DNA from: DATKMK01 sp035541895
GTDB taxonomy: Bacteria; Desulfobacterota; Binatia; HRBIN30; JACQVA1
Direction of reading: 5' to 3'
Length of the DNA stretch: 57,441 nucleotides
NCBI GenBank assembly: GCA_035541895.1
Contig: DATKMK010000026.1
Location: forward strand, 1-57,441
Part shown: piece after piece, positions 44,165 through 52,897 of the stretch
How positions within the stretch are numbered: the first letter of the stretch is position 1
Layout of the letters: every line of letters begins with the position of its first letter
Translations under genes and position numbers: made by a program
The notes under the pieces: generated by a model
Databases searched by the model: none
What the model saw: only the letters and a program-made list of their open reading frames with translations
Told to the model about the DNA's origin: nothing

Positions 44165-44194
44165 TTGACACTCCGAAGAACGCTGTGAAATACT
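44165..44194 (+). promoter_or_regulatory. Predicted sigma70 promoter for smc
   Basis: Consensus -35 TTGACA at 44165-44170, an 18-nt spacer, and AATACT at 44189-44194, 24 nt before the smc start. Confidence 0.5.
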
Positions 44195-44218
44195 CGTGCG
44201 CGGGGTGGTGGTGATGGC

Positions 44219-47200
44219 ATGCGGATCAAGCAGCTCGAGTTAATCGGCTTCAAGTCGTTCGTCGATCGAACAACGCTACATTTTCCGGCGCGTATCACCG
44301 GAATCGTCGGGCCGAACGGGTGCGGCAAGTCGAACGTCGTCGACGCCATCCGCTGGGTCCTGGGCGAACAGAGCCCGAAGCATCTCCGCGGTACGGCCAT
44401 GGAAGATGTCATCTTCAACGGCAATGAGCGTCACGCGCCGTTGGGGATGGCCGAAGTGTCGCTCACCTTTGAAAATACCGGCGAAACTCGCGCAACCGCC
44501 GCACCGCTCGATCCCGACCTCGATGTCTCGACGGTCCCCGCGCACTTCCGCGACCTCACCGAAATCATGGTCACGCGCCGCTACTTCCGCTCGGGTGAAT
44601 CCGAGTACTTCATCAACAAGACGCCGTGCCGACTGAAGGACATCACCGAACTGTTTCTCGGCACCGGGGTCGGCAGCAAAGCGTACGCAATCATCGAGCA
44701 GGGCCGCGTCGAGCAACTCGTCAACGCCAAGCCCGAGGACCGGCGCCTGTTCATCGAAGAAGCCGCCGGAACGACGCTCTACCGCAGTCGGAAGCTCGCC
44801 GCCGAGCGCAAGATGGAACGCACGCGCGAGAATCTCTCGCGCGTGACCGACATCTTGACCGAGCTGGAACGGCAGATCCACTACCTCAATCGGCAAGCCA
44901 AGAAGGCTGAACAATACCGCGCGCTACAGGAGGAGTTGCGCACCCTCGACGTGAATCTTGCCAGCGCCGAGTGGCACCAACTGTCCGCCGAGATGGCGCG
45001 GCTCGCAGCGGAGCGAGAGCAACTGGTCGCGCAGCAAGAGCACCTGCAACGTGAACTCAACGAACTCGAAACCGCACGCGAGGCGGCGGCCGAGGCACTC
45101 AGCGGGGCGGAGACGCATGCGGCACAACGCCGCGAGGCGTTGGCCGTCCTCGACGCCGAGCGCGACAGTCTGCGCCAGCGCACCGAATTGATGCGCCAGG
45201 AGCTGCACGAGCGTGAGCGCCGCATCGGCCGGCTGGACGCGGAACAACAAGATGTCTCCACGCGCGGTGAGAGTCTGGCGCGCGAGCTGGCCGCGGCGGA
45301 GCGCGATCGCGACCAGTGCGCGCAGCTCCTGCTGTTCGAAGAAGGAGAGCTGGCGGCGCGCGACGCCGATCTCGCGCGGGCGCGCGACGCGCAGCGGGTC
45401 GCGCACACCGCGGTGGAAGACGCCAAGGGCGGGCTGATCGCGTTGCTGACGCGTATGGCCGAGATCCGCAACGAGATCGCCGCGGTGACGCGCCGCCGTG
45501 AAGACGCGCAGCGCCGCGTCGCTCGTCTGACCGAAGAACGGAGCGCGATCGCGCAGCAGATTGACGCAACCGACCGTGAACTGGGCGCCCACCGTCAAAC
45601 TGTGACGAGCTTGCGCGCCCGGGTCGACACTAGCGAGGGCGAAAAGGAGCGGCGTGCGGCGCGCGTGCGTGCTTTGGCGGAGGAACGCCGACGATGCGAA
45701 CGCGAACTCAATGAGTTGCAGGGACGGTTGGTGCAAGCCCAGTCGCGGCGCGGATCGTTGGAAGAGATCGAGCGCAACTTCGAAGGCTACCAACCTGGGG
45801 TGCGGGCGATCATGGCGTCGGAGCAGCCCAGCGACGGCGTGCTCGGCGTGGTGGCCGATGTGATCGGCACGCCGCCCGAGTATGAGCGCGCAGTGGCCGC
45901 GGCGTTGGGCGATCGTCTGCAGTACGTGATCGTCGAGCAGGCCGATGCCGCCGTCGGCGCCGTGACGAATTTGCGCAGCCATTCGTCCGGGCGCGGCAGC
46001 TTCATCCCGCGGGCGCCGCGACCGGTACCGCTCAACGGGCTCGGCGCCGCCGGCATGAATGGCAACAGCTCGCGCCTACTCGATTTGGTGCAGGTGGATG
46101 AACGCTATCGCCAAGTCGCGGAGGCGCTGCTCGGCGAGGTGGTGCTGGTGCCCGATCTCCAGTCGGCGCTTTCGATCTGGAAGCAGAACGGTCGCTACGT
46201 GACGATGGTGACGCCCGACGGCGACGTCATCGACGCCAACGGGGTGATCACCGGCGGCAGCGATGCGCCGGGCGCGGCGCAGATTCTCGCGCGCCGGCGT
46301 GAACTCGGCGAGTTGGGCGAGCAGGTGGTCGCCATCGAGACGGAGATCGCCCGGGTGCAGGAACAGCTCCGATCGGTCGGCGAAATCATCGCCGGCGAGG
46401 AAATTGCGCTGGCCGCAATCGATCAAGACACCCACGCCACGACGCTCGAACTGGTGGCGGCCGAAAAGGACATCGAGCGGCTCGAACATGAGCGTCCGCG
46501 CCTGGTCGATCGCGCCGAGATCCTGCGCTTCGAGATCGATTCATTGAGCGCCGAAGATCAGCAAGCCGCCGGCGAACTGCAGCGACTCCACGCGAGCTTG
46601 GTCGATTTCGAAGCGCAACAGCAGGCGCGCGAACACGATGTGGCAACTCGCCAAGCCGACGTGGACGGAGCCACCGCACGAACCGAAGCCCTCGCGACGG
46701 AAGTCACGGCAACCAAGGTGCGAGTCGCGGAGCGCCGCGAGCGTCAACACGCCGCCGTCGCCGCGCTCAAACGGTTGGTCGCCGGCCGCGAGGAATTGAT
46801 CGAGCGCGAGCACCGGCTGCGTGCCGAGCGCGACGAGACCGCGCACGAGTACTTGAGCTTGCAGCAAGCAATTGCCGAGGCCGAACAATCCGCGGCGCAC
46901 CAGGATGCGCAACGCGATCGGCTCGCGACCGAGGTGGCCGAAACGCGTGCGGCGGCCGAACACGCCGCCGCGACGCTTGCCCAGCGCGAGCAGGCGCTGG
47001 CGGCGGAGCGCGATCGTCTCGATCAATTGCGCGGCACGCGCGGTGAGATCGATATTGCGCTGACGCAATGCCGGCTGAAGACAGAGCATCTGTGCGCCGG
47101 CGTGCAGGAGAAGTACGGGCTCGATCTGGCGCAGGCAGCGGCGGCCCACATCGAGCCGCTGCCGGAGGGGGCGGCCGAACGTCTACAGACGCTGCGCGAG

Positions 47201-47806
47201 CGCATCGCGCGGATCGGCGAAGTCAACGTCGGCGCGATCGACGAACTGCGCGAGTTGGAAGACCGCGCGCAGTTCCTGCGCACCCAGAAGGAAGATCTCG
47301 AACGTTCACTCGCGGACTTGGAGCGAACGATTCAACGGCTGAACAAGGCGTCGCGCACGCGCTTCGCCGAAACCTTCGCCGCGGTGAATGAAAAGTTCCA
47401 GGTGGTGTTCCCGCGCTTGTTCCGCGGGGGCGAGGCGCGGCTGGTCCTCACCGACGAGCACAACTTGCTCGAAAGCGGCGTCGAGATCATCGTCCGCCCA
47501 CCGGGCAAGCGACTTGACACGGTTACATTGCTCTCCGGCGGCGAGAAGGCGTTAGTGGCGGTGAGTCTGATCTTTTCGCTGTTCCTCATCAATCCGACCC
47601 CGTTCTGCTTTCTCGACGAGGTCGATGCGCCGCTCGACGACGCCAACATCGGGCGCTTTTCGCAGATGATTCGCGAGATGAGTGAGGCGTCGCAATTCAT
47701 CGTCATCACCCACAACAAGCGGACGATGGAATGCGCCGACACGCTCTACGGCGTCACCATGCAGGAGCCGGGGTTGTCGAAGGTTATCTCGGTCGCGATG
47801 CATTAG
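44219..47806 (+). CDS. smc: Chromosome segregation protein SMC
   Basis: 1195 residues, standard SMC length. The N-terminal head has MRIKQLELIGFKSFVD and Walker A GPNGCGKSNVVDAIRWVLG near residue 32. Long Ala/Arg/Glu-rich coiled coils flank a hinge at about 520-660 (GVLGVVADVIGTPPEYERAV, then GVITGGSDAPG). The C-terminal head has the LLSGGEKALVAVSLIFSLFL signature and Walker B FCFLDEVDAPLDDANIGRF. It forms the condensin ring with ScpA and ScpB, which are not in the window. ftsY lies 69 bp downstream, a common gene pair in bacteria. Nothing odd is seen. Confidence 0.97.
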   Translation: MRIKQLELIGFKSFVDRTTLHFPARITGIVGPNGCGKSNVVDAIRWVLGEQSPKHLRGTAMEDVIFNGNERHAPLGMAEVSLTFENTGETRATAAPLDPDLDVSTVPAHFRDLTEIMVTRRYFRSGESEYFINKTPCRLKDITELFLGTGVGSKAYAIIEQGRVEQLVNAKPEDRRLFIEEAAGTTLYRSRKLAAERKMERTRENLSRVTDILTELERQIHYLNRQAKKAEQYRALQEELRTLDVNLASAEWHQLSAEMARLAAEREQLVAQQEHLQRELNELETAREAAAEALSGAETHAAQRREALAVLDAERDSLRQRTELMRQELHERERRIGRLDAEQQDVSTRGESLARELAAAERDRDQCAQLLLFEEGELAARDADLARARDAQRVAHTAVEDAKGGLIALLTRMAEIRNEIAAVTRRREDAQRRVARLTEERSAIAQQIDATDRELGAHRQTVTSLRARVDTSEGEKERRAARVRALAEERRRCERELNELQGRLVQAQSRRGSLEEIERNFEGYQPGVRAIMASEQPSDGVLGVVADVIGTPPEYERAVAAALGDRLQYVIVEQADAAVGAVTNLRSHSSGRGSFIPRAPRPVPLNGLGAAGMNGNSSRLLDLVQVDERYRQVAEALLGEVVLVPDLQSALSIWKQNGRYVTMVTPDGDVIDANGVITGGSDAPGAAQILARRRELGELGEQVVAIETEIARVQEQLRSVGEIIAGEEIALAAIDQDTHATTLELVAAEKDIERLEHERPRLVDRAEILRFEIDSLSAEDQQAAGELQRLHASLVDFEAQQQAREHDVATRQADVDGATARTEALATEVTATKVRVAERRERQHAAVAALKRLVAGREELIEREHRLRAERDETAHEYLSLQQAIAEAEQSAAHQDAQRDRLATEVAETRAAAEHAAATLAQREQALAAERDRLDQLRGTRGEIDIALTQCRLKTEHLCAGVQEKYGLDLAQAAAAHIEPLPEGAAERLQTLRERIARIGEVNVGAIDELRELEDRAQFLRTQKEDLERSLADLERTIQRLNKASRTRFAETFAAVNEKFQVVFPRLFRGGEARLVLTDEHNLLESGVEIIVRPPGKRLDTVTLLSGGEKALVAVSLIFSLFLINPTPFCFLDEVDAPLDDANIGRFSQMIREMSEASQFIVITHNKRTMECADTLYGVTMQEPGLSKVISVAMH

Positions 47807-47875
47807 CGGGAACGGTCGACTGTCGACAGGTGAGAGTCGACCGGTTCGGAGCGAACCGCTACGAACAGCGCCAAC

Positions 47876-48931
47876 ATGCCTCCGAGTCCCGAGTTGCTCC
47901 TGGGTGCCGCCCTGGCGGTGCTGATCGTTTCTCTTGCCATCGCGTTATTCACGACGCGGCGCCAGCCCGCGCCCACGGCGGTCGAGCGACGCGCGGGCGG
48001 GCCCGCACAGCCGCCGCCGGTGCCAGCGAGCCCATGGGCGGCGTTTCGAGCCGGACTGAGCAAGACTCGGCATGCACTCGGCGCGCGAGTGCGCGACGCG
48101 TTCGGGCGCGATCGTACGCTCGACAGTTGGCTGACTGACCTTGAAGAGGCGTTGATTCTCGCCGACGTCGGGATGGCGACCACCCAACGGCTGATGGCCG
48201 CCTTGCGTCGGCGGGGTGGACTCGACTCGCCCGATGCGGTGCTGAGCGACTTGAAGGAGGAGATCCGCAAGCTGGTCGCGGCTGAGCCGGAAGACGAGGC
48301 GCCTGCGCGGCCGCGCGTCCTTGTGATTGCGGGCGTCAACGGCGTGGGAAAGACGACCACGATCGGCAAGCTTGCGCATCGGTTTTCCAGTGAAGGTAAG
48401 AAGGTGCTGCTGGTTGCGGGCGATACCTTTCGTGCCGCGGCGATCGAACAACTCGAAGTGTGGGCGAAGCGGGTCGGCTGCGACATCGTGAAGCACCAAA
48501 GCGGTGCCGATCCGGCGGCCGTTGTTTTCGACGGATTGAAGGCCGCGCAGAGTCGCGCCGTGGACGTGGTGATCGTCGACACCGCTGGCCGCTTGCACGT
48601 CAAAGTGAATTTGATGGAAGAATTGAAGAAGCTCGTGCGCGTGATCGCGCGCGAACTGCCGGGTGCGCCGCACGAGTCCTATCTCGTGCTGGATGCGTCG
48701 ACCGGTCAGAATGCGTTGAGTCAGGCGCGGCTGTTTCGCGAGGCGTTGCCGCTCACCGGTGTGATCCTGACCAAACTCGACGGTACGGCCAAGGGCGGAT
48801 TCGCCCTGGCGGTTCGCAGCGAGCTGGATCTTCCCCTGCGATATGTCGGTCTAGGCGAAGGGCTCGATGATTTGCGGCCGTTCGACGCCGATGCCTTCGT
48901 CGCGGCACTGTTCGAGTCCGACGCGCAATAA
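47876..48931 (+). CDS. ftsY: Signal recognition particle receptor FtsY with N-terminal membrane anchor
   Basis: 351 residues. Residues about 5-26 (PELLLGAALAVLIVSLAIAL) form a transmembrane segment followed by a Pro/Arg-rich linker. This replaces the acidic amphipathic A-domain of E. coli FtsY and is seen in several delta-proteobacterial-type proteins. The N domain starts around residue 58, and the G domain has GVNGVGKTTTIGKLA, GDTFRAAAIEQL, DTAGRLH, and TKLDGTAKGGFALAV. It docks ribosome-SRP complexes at the membrane through a GTPase heterodimer with Ffh. Confidence 0.95.
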   Translation: MPPSPELLLGAALAVLIVSLAIALFTTRRQPAPTAVERRAGGPAQPPPVPASPWAAFRAGLSKTRHALGARVRDAFGRDRTLDSWLTDLEEALILADVGMATTQRLMAALRRRGGLDSPDAVLSDLKEEIRKLVAAEPEDEAPARPRVLVIAGVNGVGKTTTIGKLAHRFSSEGKKVLLVAGDTFRAAAIEQLEVWAKRVGCDIVKHQSGADPAAVVFDGLKAAQSRAVDVVIVDTAGRLHVKVNLMEELKKLVRVIARELPGAPHESYLVLDASTGQNALSQARLFREALPLTGVILTKLDGTAKGGFALAVRSELDLPLRYVGLGEGLDDLRPFDADAFVAALFESDAQ

Positions 48932-48957
48932 TCCCACCGTTCAGCGGCGCGCCCACC

Positions 48958-48987
48958 TTGACTTGCCGGGGGGGCGGTCCGTATTCT
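48958..48987 (+). promoter_or_regulatory. Predicted promoter for zapB-like/zapA
   Basis: TTGACT at 48958-48963, an 18-nt spacer, TATTCT at 48982-48987, ending 27 nt before the zapB-like start. Confidence 0.45.
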
Positions 48988-49013
48988 GCACAGTCACTTT
49001 AAGAACGCAGGGT

Positions 49014-49241
49014 ATGGACTTGGAGAACCTCAAACTTCTGGAAACGAAGATCGATCAGATCTTGACCCAGCATGAGAAGGTGCGGCGCGAGCGGGATGGG
49101 ATGAGCGCGCGCATCAAGGAGCTGGAGGGGCAGGTGGCGCAGACCGCGGGCAAGCTGAAGCAGCAAGAACATGAGCGCAACGAGTTGAAGACGCGGCTCG
49201 AACGCATCCTCAGCCGGCTCGAGAGCCTGGATCTCGGCTAG
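49014..49241 (+). CDS. ZapB-like small coiled-coil protein
   Basis: 75 residues from ATG 49014. The frame is open upstream, but only from here is the sequence a continuous heptad-rich coiled coil (MDLENLKLLETKIDQILTQH, ending RLERILSRLESLDLG). Small coiled-coil proteins directly upstream of zapA are common and often annotated as ZapB-like. The start lies 22 bp before zapA on the other side of its stop. It probably takes part in Z-ring organisation, by context rather than by a specific motif. Confidence 0.65.
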   Translation: MDLENLKLLETKIDQILTQHEKVRRERDGMSARIKELEGQVAQTAGKLKQQEHERNELKTRLERILSRLESLDLG

Positions 49242-49263
49242 GCCGGCACATCCGGGGGCACGC

Positions 49264-49536
49264 ATGAAACAAGAAGTCGACGTGGTGATTCTCGGACAGT
49301 CCCTGACGGTCACCAGCGACGACGGTGCCGATCACGTGCGGGACGCCGCCCGCTACGTCGATGACACGATGCGATCGGTTGCGGCCGGAGGCCGGGCGGT
49401 GGCAACGTTGGACATCGCCTTGCTTGCGGCATTGAATATCGCCAGCGAATATCAGAAACTGAAGTCGGAGTATGAGCAGCTAACGCAAACGATCGACCGC
49501 CTCTCTCGCCGGTTGCCAATCAATCTCCCGAGTTGA
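49264..49536 (+). CDS. zapA: Cell division protein ZapA
   Basis: 90 residues. The N-terminal beta/alpha domain (QEVDVVILGQSLTVTSDDGA, then HVRDAARYVDDTMR) and C-terminal coiled coil (ALLAALNIASEYQKLKSEYE) match ZapA, including the conserved A-x-L-x-A-LNI stretch. ZapA cross-links FtsZ filaments as a tetramer. In many proteobacteria the gene after zapA is the 6S RNA. Here a strong -10 box follows the stop by 25 nt. Confidence 0.9.
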   Translation: MKQEVDVVILGQSLTVTSDDGADHVRDAARYVDDTMRSVAAGGRAVATLDIALLAALNIASEYQKLKSEYEQLTQTIDRLSRRLPINLPS

Positions 49537-49560
49537 GGCGAACGAAAGGAGTTCGACACA

Positions 49561-49566
49561 TATAAT
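49561..49566 (+). promoter_or_regulatory. Perfect -10 box (TATAAT) downstream of zapA
   Basis: A consensus TATAAT, followed by AATC, in otherwise GC-rich intergenic DNA. The best -35 candidate (TTGAGG at 49533-49538) is 22 nt away, longer than ideal. It would start a transcript near 49573 in the stretch without a protein gene. Confidence 0.45.
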
Positions 49567-50145
49567 AATCGAGCCGCCCCTGCTGGAATCGCGCTGCTGC
49601 GGCACCGGAGGGGCGTCCTGGTGAAGTGATCGTCGTCGGATGTGGGGGTTGGGGCTGAACGGACTGGAACACACATGCGTAGAGCGTCACGATACCGTTA
49701 CAACCAGTTCAATCGCTGGGCAGTGTCGCCAGCAATCAGTGAAACCGTTGCAGCGCAGCACAATCGCCGCGCAACCACGCGGTGCGGTGGCCCCACCACA
49801 GGATAGTTAGCGAACCGGCGATCTCATCGTTCCCAGGGTGCGCGTCGGCTCTCTGTGTCGCAGAGATGAGAACCGTACCCGAGCAAGACACGCGAGCCCC
49901 GCGTTCGGTGACGCGGATCGTGCTCGCGCAGGTCAGTCGTGTGTCCGCCGTAGCGGTCATCGCGTCGCGGCCGGCGTTCTGGTCTCAAGTTCGGACTTGG
50001 CTGGATGAGGCGGCAGTTCCTCATCTGAAATCGCTGGCGGCAGTTCCCGCTGGGTGCGGTCTGTCGCCGGTTATCATCATTGGGAGCGGTCGCGCGGGGT
50101 GGATGCGTGGGGTCGGCGATCCTTCCGGAAAGGGGAAACACGTTC
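49567..50145 (+). other. Non-coding stretch after zapA, possible small RNA
   Basis: About 580 bp with no believable protein. Hairpins are visible: CGCCCCT (49575-49581) with AGGGGCG (49609-49615), GCTGG (49713-49717) with CCAGC (49728-49732), and CCGCG with CGCGG near 49768-49785. TCTCAT (49821-49826) can pair with ATGAGA (49866-49871) around an inner CTCTGTGTCGCAGAG hairpin. Position after zapA is where 6S RNA (ssrS) sits in many proteobacteria, but I do not recognise the 6S sequence signatures. So this is a candidate RNA by position only. The rny Shine-Dalgarno (AAGGGGAAA) closes the stretch. Confidence 0.35.
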
Positions 50146-51711
50146 ATGACAGCGTACGTGGTAGCATTGCTCGTGGCGGTCGTGCTGGCAGCCGTCTTCG
50201 CGTGGGGATTGGATCAATTTCGCCAGCGGCAGAACAAACAACAACGGGAGGCCAGTCAGGAACAGGCGGAGCGCGTGCTGCAGGAGGCGCGCACTGAGGC
50301 GGGGGCGGTTCGTAAGGAGGCCGATCTTCGAGCGAAGGAAACCATTCTTCAGGGGAAGGCAGAAGCGGAGAAGGAAGCGCGGGAACAACGGCGGGAACTG
50401 CAACAGGTCGAAAAGCGACTGCAAAGTAAGGAGGAGGCGCTCGACAAGCGGCAAGAGCAGATCGAGAAACGCGACACCGACAGCTCGCGCCGTGAGCAAT
50501 CGCTCAAACAACGCGAACAGAACCTGGGCGAGCGCGAGAACGAGTGCAACCGGCTGGTCGAAGAAACTCGCGCCCAGCTCGAGCGGGTCGCCGGCCTCAC
50601 CCGTGACGAGGCCAAGCGCAGCTTGATCCAAGAGATGGTGGATCAGGCGCGGCACGAGGGCGCCAAGTTGATCCGCCAGATCGAAGAGGAAGCCAAGGCC
50701 GACGCGGACCGCAAGGCCAAGAAGATCGTCTCGATCGCGATCGAACGCATGGCCGGCGAGTTCGTGGCCGAGCGGACCGTCTCGGCGATCCACCTACCAA
50801 GCGACGACATGAAGGGCCGCATCATCGGCCGCGAGGGTCGCAACATCCGCGCAATCGAGGCGGCCACCGGCGTTGATCTTATCGTCGACGACACGCCGGA
50901 GACCGTGATCGTCTCCTGCCACAATCCAATCCGCCGCGAGATCGCTCGCCGCGCGTTGGAACGCTTGATCTCCGACGGCCGCATTCACCCGGGACGCATC
51001 GAAGAAGTGGTGCGCAAGGCGGAGGCGGAGGTCGAGGAAAGCGTGCGCGAAGCCGGGCAGAAGGCGGTCTTCGAGATCGGCATCCACGGCGTGCATCCGG
51101 AACTGGTCAAGCTCGTCGGCATGCTGAAGTATCGTTACAGCTACGCGCAGAACGTATTGATGCACTCGATCGAGTGCGCGTTCATCGCCGGCGCGATGGC
51201 GGCGGAGCTCGGGCTGAACGAAAAGCAGGCGCGCCGCGCCGGGTTGTTGCACGACATCGGCAAGGCGCTCACGCACGAGGTCGAGGGATCGCACGCGATC
51301 ATCGGCGCCGACATCGCGCGCAAATACGGCGAGTCGGCGAAGGTGGTGAACGCGATCGCGGCGCATCACGAAGAGGTCAAGGCGGAGACGATTCTCGCGC
51401 CGCTCGTCGATGCCGCCGACGCATTGTCGGGCGCCCGGCCCGGTGCCCGACGAGAAGTGCTGGAGAGCTACGTCAAGCGCTTGGAAGATCTCGAACGCAT
51501 CAGCAATTCATTCAAGGGCGTCGAGAAATCGTTCGCGGTGCAGGCCGGCCGCGAGATTCGGATCATCGTCGAGCCGCGTTCGCTCAACGATGAACAAGCG
51601 ACGTTGCTGGCCCAGGACGTTGCGCGCAAAATCGAAAGCGAGATGACCTATCCCGGCCAGATCAAAGTGACCGTCATCCGCGAGACGCGCTCGACCGAAT
51701 TCGCGCGCTGA
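50146..51711 (+). CDS. rny: Ribonuclease Y
   Basis: 521 residues from ATG 50146, which starts the N-terminal membrane anchor (VVALLVAVVLAAVFAWGL) and has AAGGGGAAA upstream. An earlier in-frame start at 50080 adds a non-conserved tail. A long charged coiled coil (residues about 30-190) is followed by a KH domain (GRIIGREGRNIRAIEAATGV) and an HD domain with metal ligands in GLLHDIGKALTHEVEGSHA. It is a membrane-bound endoribonuclease that starts mRNA decay. The YmdB-type gene often follows rny directly. Here a VOC gene and a cyclase are inserted between them on the opposite strand. Confidence 0.96.
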   Translation: MTAYVVALLVAVVLAAVFAWGLDQFRQRQNKQQREASQEQAERVLQEARTEAGAVRKEADLRAKETILQGKAEAEKEAREQRRELQQVEKRLQSKEEALDKRQEQIEKRDTDSSRREQSLKQREQNLGERENECNRLVEETRAQLERVAGLTRDEAKRSLIQEMVDQARHEGAKLIRQIEEEAKADADRKAKKIVSIAIERMAGEFVAERTVSAIHLPSDDMKGRIIGREGRNIRAIEAATGVDLIVDDTPETVIVSCHNPIRREIARRALERLISDGRIHPGRIEEVVRKAEAEVEESVREAGQKAVFEIGIHGVHPELVKLVGMLKYRYSYAQNVLMHSIECAFIAGAMAAELGLNEKQARRAGLLHDIGKALTHEVEGSHAIIGADIARKYGESAKVVNAIAAHHEEVKAETILAPLVDAADALSGARPGARREVLESYVKRLEDLERISNSFKGVEKSFAVQAGREIRIIVEPRSLNDEQATLLAQDVARKIESEMTYPGQIKVTVIRETRSTEFAR

Positions 51712-51809
51712 GGCGCGCGCCGAGACGACGATGGGGTCGGGCGGACCAAGAGCCACGGTTCGCCGGCCCCAGCGATTCTTCAGGCGACAAGATCATCACC
51801 TCACCCCGA

Positions 51810-51838
51810 CCCTCTCCTCGACAGCTCGAAGGAGAGGG
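51810..51838. repeat. Intergenic palindromic repeat between convergent rny and VOC genes
   Basis: CCCTCTCC (51810-51817) pairs with GGAGAGGG (51831-51838), with an inner TCGA/CTCGA part. It lies in a CTCACCCCGACCCTCTCC-type repeat of the same sort found in frame in the SnoaL-repeat gene. It could also serve as a bidirectional terminator. Confidence 0.55.
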
Positions 51839-51863
51839 AGCCAGAGAAAACCCTCTTGCCCCA

Positions 51864-52382
51864 CTAGCGATCACGGAAGTCGGTGATCGGCGACTCCTCC
51901 ATGAAGCTCATCTCGAAGCGCGGCTGCATGACGCCGTCGTCGTCGTTGAACTCGCGGGTGAGGTAGGAGAATTCGAGCAAGAGACCGTTGGGGTCCTTGA
52001 AGTAGATCGACTTCGCCCATTCGTGATCGACGATGGCCGTGACCTTCACGCCCTTGCTGATGAGCGCGGCCCGCTTCGCTTCCAGCTCGGCGTGGCTGCC
52101 CGCCTCGAAGGCGAAGTGGTACACGCCCTCAGGCATTCCCAGCGGGCGGTTGATGCTGCCGTCAAACTCGACGGGCGCGCCCGGAACGCCGCGCGGCTCC
52201 ATGAACGCGAGCAGTTGCTTGGCGCCGGTGTCGAAGAACACGTGGCGGATCTCGCCGCCTTCCTTCACCTTGATGATGTCGCAGCGGACCGCCTTGAACC
52301 CCAGTACGCCCTCGTAGAACTTGCGGGTGGCGTCGATGTCGAGAGTCCCCAAGCTAATGTGTGACCAGCCTTTGCCTGCCAT
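51864..52382 (-). CDS. VOC (glyoxalase/dioxygenase) family protein
   Basis: 172 residues from ATG 52382, with AGGAGG 4 nt upstream. A TTG at 52400 is less likely. WSHISLGTLDIDATRKFYEG, then GVYHFAFEAGSHAELEAKR, then KSIYFKDPNGLLLEF show the paired beta-alpha-beta-beta-beta modules of the vicinal oxygen chelate fold. The metal ligands are likely His in HISLG, His in YHFAF and Glu in LLLEF. The reaction cannot be told from sequence: glyoxalase, extradiol dioxygenase and other activities share this fold. It is a single gene, convergent with rny. Confidence 0.8.
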   Translation of the reverse strand: MAGKGWSHISLGTLDIDATRKFYEGVLGFKAVRCDIIKVKEGGEIRHVFFDTGAKQLLAFMEPRGVPGAPVEFDGSINRPLGMPEGVYHFAFEAGSHAELEAKRAALISKGVKVTAIVDHEWAKSIYFKDPNGLLLEFSYLTREFNDDDGVMQPRFEMSFMEESPITDFRDR

Positions 52383-52897
52383 GATGCCTCCTCTCGCCAA
52401 CGCGTGGCGTCGATCGGGCCGAACCCCGATTCCGCTTCAAGTTGTGCCGCGCACGATAGCACGAACGTCGCGGGTTGCGAGAGAAAACTGCTCCCGAAGC
52501 CCGCCGCGATTACACCGGGAGCCACGCGAGTAGCTTTGCGCGGCTGCGACCATGGGGTGTTGACCGAGGAGCCTAGCCCCGGGCTGTTAGCGCTCCGCTG
52601 AAGTCTGCGAGACCGCCGAACCTTCACCCTGCAGCGCGGCGTAGTGCAGTCTGGTGCGCTCGGCACCGGCGGTGGAACTCCCCAGGGCATTGTTGCAATC
52701 AGCCAGCGGCCTCGCCGAGTGGCGACGCAGCGTGTAGTCGCGGGGCTTGTCCCCGCGGATAAGCGCGCCCGGAAAGTCGCGCTCCACCGCGATTTGGCAT
52801 GGCGCGGAGCGGCCACGAGGGTGGCGGAAGCCTTGACTGCCAAGGGCGTTCGCGCGCCTCGTTCACTTGAGGCGGAATCGTTAGTAAGGACCCCGAC
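52383..52897. other. Intergenic with a GC hairpin
   Basis: About 500 bp. The only clear structure is CGCGGGG (52739-52745) with CCCCGCG (52751-52757) around CTTGT, a palindromic repeat type common in bacterial intergenic DNA. No promoter for the VOC gene and no protein were recognised with confidence. Confidence 0.45.

Noticed and set aside
49736..49960. 74-codon minus-strand frame after zapA
   Set aside because: No recognisable motif, no ribosome-binding site, and it overlaps hairpins that suit a structured RNA region better.
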